58,674 nucleotides of DNA. Origin: UBA2231 sp964415175. Lineage in GTDB: Bacteria; Elusimicrobiota; Elusimicrobia; Elusimicrobiales; UBA9959. The DNA is taken from positions 1-58,674 of the forward strand of contig CAYPYG010000016.1 in NCBI GenBank assembly GCA_964415175.1, written 5' to 3'. The notes beneath the pieces were generated by a model. It made no database searches. It was not told where the DNA came from and saw nothing but the letters and a program-made list of their open reading frames with translations. Positions 40,728 through 49,299 of the stretch are shown here, in pieces. Positions within the stretch are counted from its first letter, which is position 1. Every line of letters begins with the position of its first letter. The position numbers and the translations under genes were made by a program.

Positions 40728-42062
40728 ATGGCTAACCCCGATATAATGATCATCGACGACGACCCGATGGTCGGCGAGCTTTCCCGCGACCTGCTGACCG
40801 ACGCCGGCTGGCAGGTGGACCTCGTACAGGACTCGATGGCCGCCATCCCCGCCATCAAGGAACGCCGCCCCCGCCTCATCGTCACCGACATCATGATGCC
40901 CGGCATAACCGGCATGGACATCTGCAAGGCCGTCAAATCCGATCCCGCCCTCAAACACATCAAGATCATCGTGGTCTCGGGCAAGTCCTACGAGGTCGAG
41001 CGGCAGCGCGCGCTACAGTTCGGCGCGGATTTTTTCATCCAGAAACCCTACGACGTGGCGACCTTCTCCAAGACCGTAAAGGACATCCTCGAATCCGCCG
41101 GCGGGGCCTCCGCCGCGCCCGCCGCGCAGACGGCGGCGCCGGAACTCGAGATCGTGCAGGAGTCGGACTCGTTCGAGCAGACCAGCGACCTCGATCCCGG
41201 GCAGGTGCGCGTCACCGTCTGGGGAGCGCGCGGCCTTCCCGCGACGGTCCCGAACTCCGTCTCCAAGTACGGCCGGCAGACCTCCTGCGTTTCCGTGGAG
41301 ACGAAGGAGGAGCTCTTCGTCTTCGACGCCGGCACCGGCATCATCCCCCTGGGCCGCGAGATAATGGAGAAGAAGAAGTACTACAAGCGGATCTGGCTCT
41401 TCCTCACCCACTTCCACCTGGACCACATCCTGGGGCTCGGCAACTTCGCCCCGATGCACGACCCCAAATTCACCGTGCACATAGTCGGCGCCAACGACCC
41501 CGAGAGGAGCCTCAAGGAGATGGCGCAGTCCTCGCTCTACAGCTCTTTCGCCTTCACCCGCCGCCCCCCCGCCGCCAAGGTGGACCTCTACGAGGTGCTG
41601 GAGGACAACTACGAACTGCTGCCCGGCGTGAAGATGAGCACGATGTACGCCAACCACCCCACCAGCACGCTGATCTACTCGCTCCAGCTGCACGGCAGCA
41701 AGATCGTCTACGCCCCCGACAGCGAGGTCTGGGGCGACGCCACCGCCTTCCAGGACTACGACGAGAAGTTCGGCATTTTCGCCAAAGGGGCCGACCTCCT
41801 CATCCACGACGCCAATTACAACGACAAGGATTACGAGACCGCCATGAAAGAGGGCCACTCCAGCCTCTCGGTGACCGTGGACTTCGCCCTTTCCAAGGCG
41901 GAAGCCAAGCAGCTCCTGCTCTTCCACCTCAACGCCGATTACAGCGACGAGCAGCTGGACCGGATGCTGGCCGACGCAAACGCGGCCATCGCCGCTCGCG
42001 GGGCGCAAATGGCCTGCCATCTCCCCCTGGAGGGACAGCAGTTCCTGCTGAAAGGGCGGTAG
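40728..42062 (+). CDS. Response regulator receiver fused to a metallo-beta-lactamase-fold hydrolase
   Basis: Residues 1-120 form a CheY-like receiver: DDD near residue 10, phospho-acceptor D in LIVTDIMMPG (about 54), S/T in VVSGKSY and lysine in FIQKPYD. An alanine-rich linker leads to an MBL-fold domain (about 160-444) with VTVWGARGLPAT and SKYGRQTSCVSV at its start, metal ligands in THFHLDHILG, HPTSTL, DSE and HDANYND, and a final H in LLFHLNADYSD. Related to MBL phosphodiesterase-like domains. A phosphorylation-controlled hydrolase is inferred. Its kinase is unknown. Confidence 0.83.
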   Translation: MANPDIMIIDDDPMVGELSRDLLTDAGWQVDLVQDSMAAIPAIKERRPRLIVTDIMMPGITGMDICKAVKSDPALKHIKIIVVSGKSYEVERQRALQFGADFFIQKPYDVATFSKTVKDILESAGGASAAPAAQTAAPELEIVQESDSFEQTSDLDPGQVRVTVWGARGLPATVPNSVSKYGRQTSCVSVETKEELFVFDAGTGIIPLGREIMEKKKYYKRIWLFLTHFHLDHILGLGNFAPMHDPKFTVHIVGANDPERSLKEMAQSSLYSSFAFTRRPPAAKVDLYEVLEDNYELLPGVKMSTMYANHPTSTLIYSLQLHGSKIVYAPDSEVWGDATAFQDYDEKFGIFAKGADLLIHDANYNDKDYETAMKEGHSSLSVTVDFALSKAEAKQLLLFHLNADYSDEQLDRMLADANAAIAARGAQMACHLPLEGQQFLLKGR

Positions 42063-42079
42063 GCGTCCCCCCCGCCCAA

Positions 42080-42117
42080 AGAAGAGCCCCGGGCGCGGAC
42101 CCGGGGCTCTTTTTTTA
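42080..42117. terminator. Bidirectional terminator
   Basis: AAGAAGAGCCCCGGG, a short loop and CCCGGGGCTCTTTTTTT between convergent genes. Confidence 0.85.
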
Positions 42118-42134
42118 CGGCCGGACGGACGGCG

Positions 42135-42437
42135 TCAGCTGTGGCCGTGCGTGGTGGCCACCGCCCTGTCCGAGATCTGGCCGAAGCGCTCCTCGTAGCG
42201 CTTGATATTCTCGGTCAGCGCCATCAGGAACCGCTTGGTATGCACGGGGCTGGAGACTATCCGGGCCCGCAGCTTGGCCTTGGGCTGGTTGGGCTGCAGG
42301 AAGAGGAAATCGAAGATGAACTCCGTCTCGCTGTGCGTCACGCCGGCCAGGTTGGCGTAGATCCCCTGCGCCGTGGCGTCGTCCATTTCCACCTGCAGCT
42401 GTATCGGCTGCGAACCGGCTTCTTTCTTGTCAGACAT
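42135..42437 (-). CDS. DUF3467 protein
   Basis: 100-residue soluble protein of unknown function. The pattern matches the family: AQGIYANLAGVTHSETEFIF, DFLFLQPNQPKAKLRARI and SPVHTKRFLMALTENIKRYEE. Such proteins resemble small chaperone-like or gas-vesicle-unrelated stress proteins only loosely; no role is established. Ribosome binding site GGAGG is visible upstream. Confidence 0.8.
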   Translation of the reverse strand: MSDKKEAGSQPIQLQVEMDDATAQGIYANLAGVTHSETEFIFDFLFLQPNQPKAKLRARIVSSPVHTKRFLMALTENIKRYEERFGQISDRAVATTHGHS

Positions 42438-42498
42438 GTAAGGCCTCCATTATAACGGTGCGGATAAATTATAATATATGCGGAAAGGGAGAAAAAGC

Positions 42499-43494
42499 AT
42501 GAAAACACCGCTCTTACCGCTGATCCTGGTCCTGGCCGCGCAGGCCATGGCGCAGGAGGCCAACCGTGGTTTCGAGGAGATAAAAGGCGGGGTCGCCGTG
42601 GTGAAGGTCGTCTACCCCTCCCAGCTCAGGCGCGGCGAGGACTGGACCGACGGCCCTCCCTCGCTGTCCTACGTGAACATCTACGACGACAGCGGCCGCC
42701 CGGTGGAGGAGAGCCAGTTCTCCGGCAAACAGCTCTCGCTCAGGAAGCTCAGCACCTGGCTGACCGCGCCCGAGGCCGCCGCTTTCTGCGCCGCCCTCAG
42801 GAAAGGCCTCTCCACCGCCGCCGCCTCCTCCGAGACCGAAGAAAGCGCTCTTAAGCTCTTCTGCGCCGACAAGGCGAAGAAGAAGTTCACCGCCCGCTTC
42901 GAGCACGACGGCACAGTTCCCTCCCGCCCGCTCTCCGAGCGTCTCATAAGGCGGACCTTCGTCCTCCCCGACAAGCAGGGCCGCCCGGCGGAGGAATGGC
43001 GCTTCGACATGACGGGCGCCTTCGAGTCGCGCGTGGAGCGCAAGTACGCCAAGGACGGGACCCTGGCGGAGGAGACCGTCTATAATTTCGACGAACTGCC
43101 GGTCTCCAGGACCGTTTACGAGAAGAACAAGGCCGTGAACGCCGAGACCGTCTCCGTCTTCAACGACAGGGACCAACTGGTCTCGCGCACGGTGAAGGTC
43201 TTCAGGGAGACCGGGAAGCTCCGCAAGATCACAGCGACCGCCTTCGACGAAGGCGAGCAGGAGCGCTGGCGCGACGAGATCTCCTTCGACGGGAACGGCT
43301 GGCGCGCCTCCGAGGCCCGCTACACCGGCGGGGAGCAGAACCCCGGCCATGAATACGAGTACGCGGTGAAGGCCGACGGGAAGGGCAACTGGGTGCGCGA
43401 GAGCCGGACCAAGTTCGTCAACTTCCGCGGCAGGCGCCTGCCGGCTCCCGGCGAGGCCCCCACCGTGATGGTGCGCGAGATAACCTACCGCTGA
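42499..43494 (+). CDS. Secreted protein of unknown function, MORN-like repeats
   Basis: 331 aa after a signal peptide (MKTPLLPLILVLAAQAMAQ). The body has repeated beta-hairpin units such as KYAKDGTLAEETVYNFDELP, VYEKNKAVNAETVSVFND and FDGNGWRASEARYTG, a pattern like the toxin-antitoxin or 'antitoxin component YwqK' MORN-type repeats of outer-membrane proteins. ATG at 42499 follows AAGGGAG; the frame opens at 42478 without a ribosome site. Function unknown. Confidence 0.65.
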   Translation: MKTPLLPLILVLAAQAMAQEANRGFEEIKGGVAVVKVVYPSQLRRGEDWTDGPPSLSYVNIYDDSGRPVEESQFSGKQLSLRKLSTWLTAPEAAAFCAALRKGLSTAAASSETEESALKLFCADKAKKKFTARFEHDGTVPSRPLSERLIRRTFVLPDKQGRPAEEWRFDMTGAFESRVERKYAKDGTLAEETVYNFDELPVSRTVYEKNKAVNAETVSVFNDRDQLVSRTVKVFRETGKLRKITATAFDEGEQERWRDEISFDGNGWRASEARYTGGEQNPGHEYEYAVKADGKGNWVRESRTKFVNFRGRRLPAPGEAPTVMVREITYR

Positions 43495-43507
43495 GACGCG
43501 CCCCCCG

Positions 43508-43549
43508 AAAAAAGAACCGGCCCCGATTCACGTCGGGGCCGGTCTTTTC
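43508..43549. terminator. Bidirectional terminator
   Basis: AAAAAAGAACCGGCCCCGA, loop, TCGGGGCCGGTCTTTTC between the convergent secreted-protein gene and the cold-shock gene. Confidence 0.85.
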
Positions 43550-43565
43550 ACTTAGAGAAGTAAGC

Positions 43566-43766
43566 TCAGAGCTTGGTGACCTTCACGGCCTTGGGGCCCT
43601 TGTCGCTGTTCTCGGTCTCGAACTCCACGTCCTGGTTCTCGGCCAGCGTCTTGAAACCGTCGCCCTGGATGGAGGTGTGATGGACGAACAGGTCCTTGGA
43701 CCCGTCCTCCGGGATGATGAAACCGAAACCTTTCTTGTCGTTGAACCACTTCACTTTGCCTTTCAT
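43566..43766 (-). CDS. cspA: Cold-shock protein, CspA family
   Basis: 66-residue single cold-shock domain that binds RNA/ssDNA. RNP1 is KGFGFI (12-17) and RNP2 LFVHHTSI (26-33; VHH for the usual VHF). Ribosome binding site GAGAGGTAAG precedes ATG. Likely an RNA chaperone, not necessarily cold-induced. Bounded by a strong terminator. Confidence 0.95.
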   Translation of the reverse strand: MKGKVKWFNDKKGFGFIIPEDGSKDLFVHHTSIQGDGFKTLAENQDVEFETENSDKGPKAVKVTKL

Positions 43767-43864
43767 TTGTGACTTACCTCTCTTTATATCGCTATACGTC
43801 CCTGCTTTTCCGGCCCCGCAAGGGGCCTGAAAACATTATATATAAAAACCCGCGCTTTTAACCC

Positions 43865-46414
43865 TCACTCCTCGTTCCACTTTATGAACGGCGGCATGTA
43901 GGGATGCGGGATGTCCGCGTGCCGCGGGACCACGCGCGCGGCCAGGTCGTGGCGGCCGGAACGGGAGAACTTCACCGTTCCCGTGAAGACGTAGGCCTCG
44001 CCCATGCGGGACTCGTATTCCATCGGGAAGGTCTGGCCGCACCTGAACGTCGTCTCGGCTTCCGCGACGCCGACGTGCAGCTGCAGCGAGACCTCCTCCG
44101 GCGTCAGCTCGCCCAGCCAGGCTATCGCCTTCACCGGCACGTCCGCGCCCGAACGGATCTCCATCTCCGGCTTGAACTGGTCCAGCACCACGCGCACGCG
44201 CGGCCAGCTGCGCTCCACCTTCTTCCGCCAGTTCGCGACGGCCAGCAGCGGCTCGCTTTCGCGGAAACGCACCGAGCTGCGGTGGGCCGGCACGTAGAAC
44301 TTGGCGTAGTACTCGCGCAGCATGCGGTTGGTGCTGTAGACCGGGGCCAGCTTACCGACCGACGCCTTCATCATCTTGATCCAGTTGTGCGGGACGCCGT
44401 CGGGCCCGCGGTAGTAATAGAGCGGCGCTATCACCTTCTGCAGCAGGTTGTAGATAGCCTCCGACTCCACGTAATCGCGTTCGGCCTCGTCGTTGTAGCC
44501 TTCCCGGCCGCCGATCGCCCAGCCCACGTCGGCCGAATAGCCTTCGGCCCACCAGCCGTCGAGCACGGAGAGGTTGAGCACGCCGTTTATCGCGGCCTTC
44601 ATGCCGCTGGTGCCCGAGGCCTCCAGCGGCCTTATCGGGTTGTTGAGCCAGACGTCCACGCCCTGCACCATGTAGCGCGCGACGTTCATGTTATAGTCCT
44701 CTACGAAGATGATGCGGTGCTTGAACCGCGGGTCCAGGCTCATCTTCGCCACGGCCTTGATGTACTCCTTGCCGTGGGTGTCGGCCTGGTGGGCCTTGCC
44801 GGCCACCACGAACTGTACCGGCATCTTCTCGTTGTTGACGATCTCGGCCAGGCGCTCCAGGTTGCGCATGAACAGCGTCGCCCGCTTGTAGGTGGCGAAG
44901 CGGCGCGCGAACCCTATCGTCAGGTACTCGGGGTTCAGCACGCCCTTGACCTCGTCGAGCACCGTGCGGTCGGCGCCCAGGCGCTGATGCTGCCGGCGCA
45001 GTCGGTCGCGGACCAGCGCGACGAGCTTGCGCTTGCGTATCAGGTGCGTCTCCCAGAACTCCCCGTCGTCTATCTCGCCCAGCTTCTTCCAGTCGCAGCT
45101 GTCGGGCAGGCCGTTCTCCCCGCCCGGGATAAGGTTCTTCTTGTAGAGGTTCTGATGCTCGTGGCTGATCCAGGAGCAGGTATGGACGCCGTTGGTGATG
45201 CCGCAGATCGGGATCTCGTACTTGGGCAGGCCGGGCCAGACCTTGCCCCACATGCCGCGCGTCACCTCGCCGTGCAGCTGGCTGACCGCGTTGAGGTGCG
45301 CGCAGAGCTTCATGGCCAGTATCGTCATGCAGAAGCCCAGCGATTCCGGCTCCTCCTTGCCCAGCTCCAGCAGCTCGGGGAAGGAGAGGCCCAGTTCCTT
45401 GGCGTAGGGCTCCAGGTACTTGCGCACCAGCTCGAAGTCGAAGTACTCGTTGCCGGCCATGACGGGCGTGTGGGTGGTGAAGACCGACGAGGCCCAGACC
45501 GCCTCGCGCGCCTCCTTGAAGGAGAGACCGCGGGCCTTCATCATCAGGCGTATGCGCTCGAGCAGCAGGAAGGCGGAGTGGCCCTCGTTGACGTGATAGA
45601 CCGTGGGGTTGAGGCCCATCGCCTCCAGCGCGCGCACGCCGCCTATGCCCAGCACTATCTCCTGGCTGATGCGGTTGGCGCGGTCGCCGCCGTAGAGCTG
45701 CTCGGTTATCGCGCGGACCCTGGGCGAGTTCTCGGGGAGATTCGTATCCAGGAGGTAAAGGGAGGTGCGGCCCACGGGCACGCGCCAGACGCCCACCTTT
45801 ATCGTCTCGCCGTCCAGCGGGACCTCCACGCGCAGCGGGCTGCCGTTGGCGTCGTTGACTATCTGCACCGGCATGTTGTACCAGTCGTTCTCCGGGTAGC
45901 GCTCCACCTGCCAGTTGTCGCGGTTGAGCACCTGCTGCACGTAGCCCTTGCGGTAGAGCAGACCCACGCCGACCACGGGCATGCCCAGGTCGGAGGAGGA
46001 CTTCATGTGGTCGCCCGAGAGCATGCCCAGGCCGCCGGAATAGATCGGCAGGCCCTCGCCGATGCCGTACTCCATCGAGAAATAGGCCACCAGCATGTCG
46101 GCCTCGCTCTGCTCCCGGTTCTTGTTGAACCAGGTGTCCTTGTAGGAGACGTAGTCGTCGAACTTCTTCTTGATCTCGCCCAGGCGGGAGAGGAAACCGG
46201 GATCGCGGGACAGTTCGGCCAGCCGTTCGGGAGGTATCGTGCCCAGTATCCACTTGGGATTGCGGTGCGAACGGTGCCAGAGTTCCTCGCTCATCCCCAC
46301 GAACATCATGATGGCGTCCCAGTTCCAGGTGAACCACATATTGGTCGAGAGTTCGTCCAGTGCCCTGAGGTTCTCTGGCAGGTTGGGAATGACGTTGAAA
46401 GAGCGTATCTTCAT
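43865..46414 (-). CDS. glgP: Alpha-glucan phosphorylase (AgpA type, with DUF3417)
   Basis: Releases glucose-1-phosphate from glycogen or maltodextrin with pyridoxal phosphate. N-terminal DUF3417 (about 10-120, NLRALDELSTNMWFTWNWD) precedes the GT35 domain with the PLP lysine in EASGTSGMKAAINGVL (about 612-627) and phosphate-site residues in VAYFSMEYGIGEGLPIYSGG (as YFSMEYGIGEGLP). 849 aa, shorter than animal enzymes as usual for this type. TATAAT (46468-46473) and GGAGG precede ATG. Completes the glycogen route with the GH57 genes. Confidence 0.93.
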   Translation of the reverse strand: MKIRSFNVIPNLPENLRALDELSTNMWFTWNWDAIMMFVGMSEELWHRSHRNPKWILGTIPPERLAELSRDPGFLSRLGEIKKKFDDYVSYKDTWFNKNREQSEADMLVAYFSMEYGIGEGLPIYSGGLGMLSGDHMKSSSDLGMPVVGVGLLYRKGYVQQVLNRDNWQVERYPENDWYNMPVQIVNDANGSPLRVEVPLDGETIKVGVWRVPVGRTSLYLLDTNLPENSPRVRAITEQLYGGDRANRISQEIVLGIGGVRALEAMGLNPTVYHVNEGHSAFLLLERIRLMMKARGLSFKEAREAVWASSVFTTHTPVMAGNEYFDFELVRKYLEPYAKELGLSFPELLELGKEEPESLGFCMTILAMKLCAHLNAVSQLHGEVTRGMWGKVWPGLPKYEIPICGITNGVHTCSWISHEHQNLYKKNLIPGGENGLPDSCDWKKLGEIDDGEFWETHLIRKRKLVALVRDRLRRQHQRLGADRTVLDEVKGVLNPEYLTIGFARRFATYKRATLFMRNLERLAEIVNNEKMPVQFVVAGKAHQADTHGKEYIKAVAKMSLDPRFKHRIIFVEDYNMNVARYMVQGVDVWLNNPIRPLEASGTSGMKAAINGVLNLSVLDGWWAEGYSADVGWAIGGREGYNDEAERDYVESEAIYNLLQKVIAPLYYYRGPDGVPHNWIKMMKASVGKLAPVYSTNRMLREYYAKFYVPAHRSSVRFRESEPLLAVANWRKKVERSWPRVRVVLDQFKPEMEIRSGADVPVKAIAWLGELTPEEVSLQLHVGVAEAETTFRCGQTFPMEYESRMGEAYVFTGTVKFSRSGRHDLAARVVPRHADIPHPYMPPFIKWNEE

Positions 46415-46509
46415 CTGGCGCTTGCCTCCGTTGCTGGCGTAAAGTGCCTCAATTCTACAAAAATAGGATTATAGCCGCCATTGACCTGCGTTAAACGCCC
46501 GCCCGGCAG

Positions 46510-46538
46510 TTGTCACGGAGCCCGCTTTTTTATAGAAT
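46510..46538 (+). promoter_or_regulatory. Promoter of tRNA-Ala
   Basis: TTGTCA, a 17-nt spacer and TAGAAT; the expected start is about 8 nt before the tRNA. Confidence 0.7.
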
Positions 46539-46553
46539 ATCCCCGTCAGTTGC

Positions 46554-46629
46554 GGGCGTGTAGCTCAGCTGGGAGAGCGCCTCGATGGCATCGAGGAGGT
46601 CGCAGGTTCGATCCCTGTCACGTCCACCA
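46554..46629 (+). tRNA. tRNA-Ala (GGC)
   Basis: 76 nt with encoded CCA. Acceptor GGGCGTG pairs with CACGTCC, giving the G3-U70 alanine identity pair. Anticodon loop CGATGGCATC presents GGC. D arm TAGCTCAGCTGGGAGAGC and T arm GCAGGTTCGATCCCTGT are standard. Confidence 0.96.
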
Positions 46630-46635
46630 GATTTC

Positions 46636-46661
46636 AAAAGCCGCCGCAAGGCGGCTTTTTT
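46636..46661 (+). terminator. Terminator of tRNA-Ala
   Basis: AAAAGCCGCC, GCAA, GGCGGCTTTTTT. The right half AAGGCGGCTTTTT reappears just after the assembly gap. Confidence 0.85.
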
Positions 46662-47100
46662 AATTGTGGACGTGAAGCGGACCGCGGTGCGGTCCGCGTC
46701 AGGGATCGAAAGCCGGAGCCGCGAGCCAGCAGGCGGCAGCGGCGAGGCGGGGTCGCGGGCCCCGAGGAGCGGCGGCGACGAGGGGACCCGTGACCGATCC
46801 CTGCCGCCCGAAGCGCCGCGTGCGGGCCGCAAGGCCGGAGGCGATTTTTCAGCGAAAATCGCCGAGGCGCGGTCGCGCAAGCCCGCTATGCGGGCTATGC
46901 GTGACGCAGGTCCGACGAGGGGACCCGTGACCGATCCCTGCCGCCCGAAGCGCCGCGTGCGGGCCGCNNNNNNNNNNNNNNNNNNNNNNNNNNNNNNNNN
47001 NNNNNNNNNNNNNNNNNNNNNNNNNNNNNNNNNNNNNNNNNNNNNNNNNNNNNNNNNNNNNNNNNNNAAGGCGGCTTTTTCAATCGCGGACGTGAAGCGG
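46662..47100 (+). repeat. tRNA-adjacent repeat array with assembly gap
   Basis: GTGGACGTGA (46666-46675) and CAGGGATCGAA (46700-46710) are contiguous in the reverse complement of the tRNA-Ala 3' end but are split here by a perfect hairpin GCGGACCGC-GGT-GCGGTCCGC. A 54-nt segment occurs twice exactly (46777-46830 and 46914-46967, period 137). The middle portion 46829-46904 matches the 25.8-kb repeat with compensating stem changes. 100 Ns (46968-47067) follow, after which the start of the unit (AAGGCGGCTTTTT, GGACGTGAAGCGG) recurs. Frames through it are not coding. Confidence 0.8.
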
Positions 47101-47113
47101 GCCCCTCCTTTGT

Positions 47114-47119
47114 TATAAT
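47114..47119 (+). promoter_or_regulatory. -10 box of glycosyltransferase gene
   Basis: TATAAT 13 nt before ATG with no Shine-Dalgarno sequence; leader of about 6 nt. Confidence 0.45.
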
Positions 47120-47132
47120 ATCCCTGCACCCC

Positions 47133-48278
47133 ATGAGCGCGCCCATCACGGTATTCCACATCGACGACGGCAAAGGCCTCCGCGGCGGCCAGCGCCAGAT
47201 GCTCTACCTCGTGAAGGAGCTTGCCCGTCTCGGAGTCTCCAGCCGCGTCGTCTGCCGCCGCGGCTCCCAGCTCGAAACGGCCGCCCTGCGCAGGAACTTC
47301 GAAGTACTCCCCCTCCCTTTGATCGTCGAACCCTACCCGCTCTCCGCCTTCCTGCTGCGCCGCGCCGTCAAGCGCGAGCTGAAGGCCGGCCGCCGCGTCG
47401 TAGTTCACGCCCACACCAGCCACGCCGTTTCCGCCGCCTGGCTGGCCTCGGCCGGCCTGCCGGTCCTGCGCGTGGTGCACAGGCGCGTCTACTTCCCCCC
47501 CGGCACGGGCCTCTCGCACCGCCTGAAATACGGGCGCGCCCACCTGGTCATCGCCCTCTCGGAGGCGGTGAAGAACGTCCTCATAGGCAGCGGCGTGCCC
47601 GCCGCCAGGATCAAGGTCATAAACAGCACCATCGACCTCGAGGATACCCCCTGGAAGGAGGAGGAGTACGACCAGTACCGCCTCAGCGCCAAGCGCGAAC
47701 TCGCCCTCAAGTTCGACCTCCCCTCCGACACCGTCTGGCTCGGCTCCCTTATCGCCCTCGAGGACTGCAAGGACCCCGTGACGCTTCTCCACGCCGCGGA
47801 AACGGTGATCCGGAAGCATCCGGAGGCCCATTACCTGCTGGCCGGCAAGGGCCCGCTCGAAGGCCAGGTGCGCCGCCTGCTCAGGAAGCTCGGCATCGAG
47901 TCCAATTTCCACCTTACCGGCCATTATCCCCGCCCCTACGAGATGCTCGCCGCGCTGGACATCTTCGTCCTGCCCTCCAGGGAGGAGGGCTTCGGCAGCG
48001 TCCTCATCGAGGCGATGAACGCCAGGGCGGCCATAGTCGCCACCCGCGCCGGCGGCATACCCGACGCGGTGACCGACGGCGACAACGGCCTGCTGGTCCC
48101 GCCCGGCGACCCGGAAGAACTGGCCGCGGCGCAGCTGCGCCTCATAGAGGACAAAGGACTGAGGGAAAGACTGGTGGAAAGCGGGCTGAGGCGCAGGCTG
48201 GACCTCTCCTCGCCCCGGATGGCGGAAAAGACGCTGCGAGCCTATGAAAGGGCCTTTGAAGATACTTTCCGCGATTGA
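47133..48278 (+). CDS. Glycosyltransferase, GT4 family
   Basis: 381 aa, GT-B fold. N-terminal acceptor lobe starts HIDDGKGLRGGQRQMLYLVKELARLG (in part GLRGGQRQMLYLVKEL); the donor lobe has LAGKGPLEGQVRRLLRKLG and the catalytic E-x7-E region PSREEGFGSVLIEAMNARAAIVAT (PSREEGFGSVLIEAM). Likely adds a sugar in lipopolysaccharide or capsule synthesis, since a second GT4 overlaps by 35 nt and an O-antigen ligase-like gene follows. Donor and acceptor unknown. Confidence 0.87.
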   Translation: MSAPITVFHIDDGKGLRGGQRQMLYLVKELARLGVSSRVVCRRGSQLETAALRRNFEVLPLPLIVEPYPLSAFLLRRAVKRELKAGRRVVVHAHTSHAVSAAWLASAGLPVLRVVHRRVYFPPGTGLSHRLKYGRAHLVIALSEAVKNVLIGSGVPAARIKVINSTIDLEDTPWKEEEYDQYRLSAKRELALKFDLPSDTVWLGSLIALEDCKDPVTLLHAAETVIRKHPEAHYLLAGKGPLEGQVRRLLRKLGIESNFHLTGHYPRPYEMLAALDIFVLPSREEGFGSVLIEAMNARAAIVATRAGGIPDAVTDGDNGLLVPPGDPEELAAAQLRLIEDKGLRERLVESGLRRRLDLSSPRMAEKTLRAYERAFEDTFRD

Positions 48279-49299
48279 CATCCCCTGGTACAGCGCCCTG
48301 GCCGCCTACGCGCTGGAACAGGCCCGCGCGCTGCGCGACAGGGGCCACGCCGTCACCCTGGCCGCCGCGCCGGGCAGCCGCTCCCACGCCGCCGCCGTCG
48401 AAGAAGGATTCCCCTTCTTCCCGATAACCGACCGCAAGCGACCGCTGACCCCGGCGCTGGTACTGCGCCTGCGCTCTTTCCTCGCCCGCGAAGGCTTCGA
48501 CGTCTTCTGCGCCCACACCGGCCGCACCCAGACGCTGGCCGCGCTCTGCGCGCTGGGGCGCGGCGGCCGCCCGGCCATAATACGCTCCAAGTCCGACGCC
48601 TCGCCCTCCTCGGCCGGCCTCTCCTCCCGGCCCGTGGCCGCCTTCATAGCGGCCTCCGGGGCAGTAAAGAGGTCCTACTCCGGCGTCCCGGAGGACAGGA
48701 TCGCGGTCGTGCCGCAGGGGATAGAACCGCCGGAATTCGTCCCGCCCCCCGCCGAAGGTCCGCTGCGCGTCGGCCTGCTGGGCCGCCTCGACCCCGTCAA
48801 GGGCCACGCCGTCCTTTTCAAGGCCGCCGCCCGCCTGCTGGAAAAATACCCGGGGACCCGTTTCGTCTGCGCCGGCAAGGACGCCAACCTGACCCGAGGC
48901 GAACTCTTCGCCCTCGCCGAGGACCTGGGGATAGCCGCGTCCGTGGAATTCCCCGGCCAGGTCCCCGACCCTTTCGCCTTCATAAACTCCTGCCATATCG
49001 GCGTCGTCGCCTCCACGGGCAGCGAAGCGGTCTCCCGCGCGCTGCTGGAATGGATGGCCTGCGGCCGCCCGGCCGCGGCCGCCGCGGTCGGCGGCATACC
49101 CGAAATGCTCGGCGCGGAATGGCTGTTCCCCCCGGAGAACGCCGCCCGCCTGGCGGAGCTGCTGGACCCCCTGCTGGCCGATCCCTCCCTGCGCGAAAGC
49201 GCCGGCCGAGCCAACAGGAAGGCCGCGGCCGAAAAATTCAGCCGCGGCCTCTTCGCCGGCCTCACCGAGCGGGTCTTCCTCTCCGCCGTTAAGGCCTGA
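48244..49299 (+). CDS. Glycosyltransferase, GT4 family
   Basis: 351 aa, second GT4 of the pair. Acceptor lobe PWYSALAAYALEQARALRDRG; donor lobe VGLLGRLDPVKGHAVLFKAA, CAGKDANLTRGEL and a catalytic region ASTGSEAVSRALLEWMACGRP. It overlaps the preceding gene by 35 nt; a TTG start at 48256 with AAAGGG before it is an alternative. It ends 11 nt inside the convergent O-antigen ligase-like gene. Confidence 0.87.
   Translation: MKGPLKILSAIDIPWYSALAAYALEQARALRDRGHAVTLAAAPGSRSHAAAVEEGFPFFPITDRKRPLTPALVLRLRSFLAREGFDVFCAHTGRTQTLAALCALGRGGRPAIIRSKSDASPSSAGLSSRPVAAFIAASGAVKRSYSGVPEDRIAVVPQGIEPPEFVPPPAEGPLRVGLLGRLDPVKGHAVLFKAAARLLEKYPGTRFVCAGKDANLTRGELFALAEDLGIAASVEFPGQVPDPFAFINSCHIGVVASTGSEAVSRALLEWMACGRPAAAAAVGGIPEMLGAEWLFPPENAARLAELLDPLLADPSLRESAGRANRKAAAEKFSRGLFAGLTERVFLSAVKA

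Noticed and set aside
43904..46474. 856-codon plus-strand frame opposite the glucan phosphorylase
   Set aside because: The minus-strand gene has intact catalytic motifs; the antisense product resembles nothing and is rich in H, V, A, L and R.
46662..47100. CRISPR array
   Set aside because: The repeats are 54 nt with period 137, self-complementary and not separated by unique spacers; no cas genes.
46530..48281. Long minus-strand frame crossing the N run
   Set aside because: Includes undefined bases, repeat DNA and the antisense of a glycosyltransferase and tRNA-Ala.
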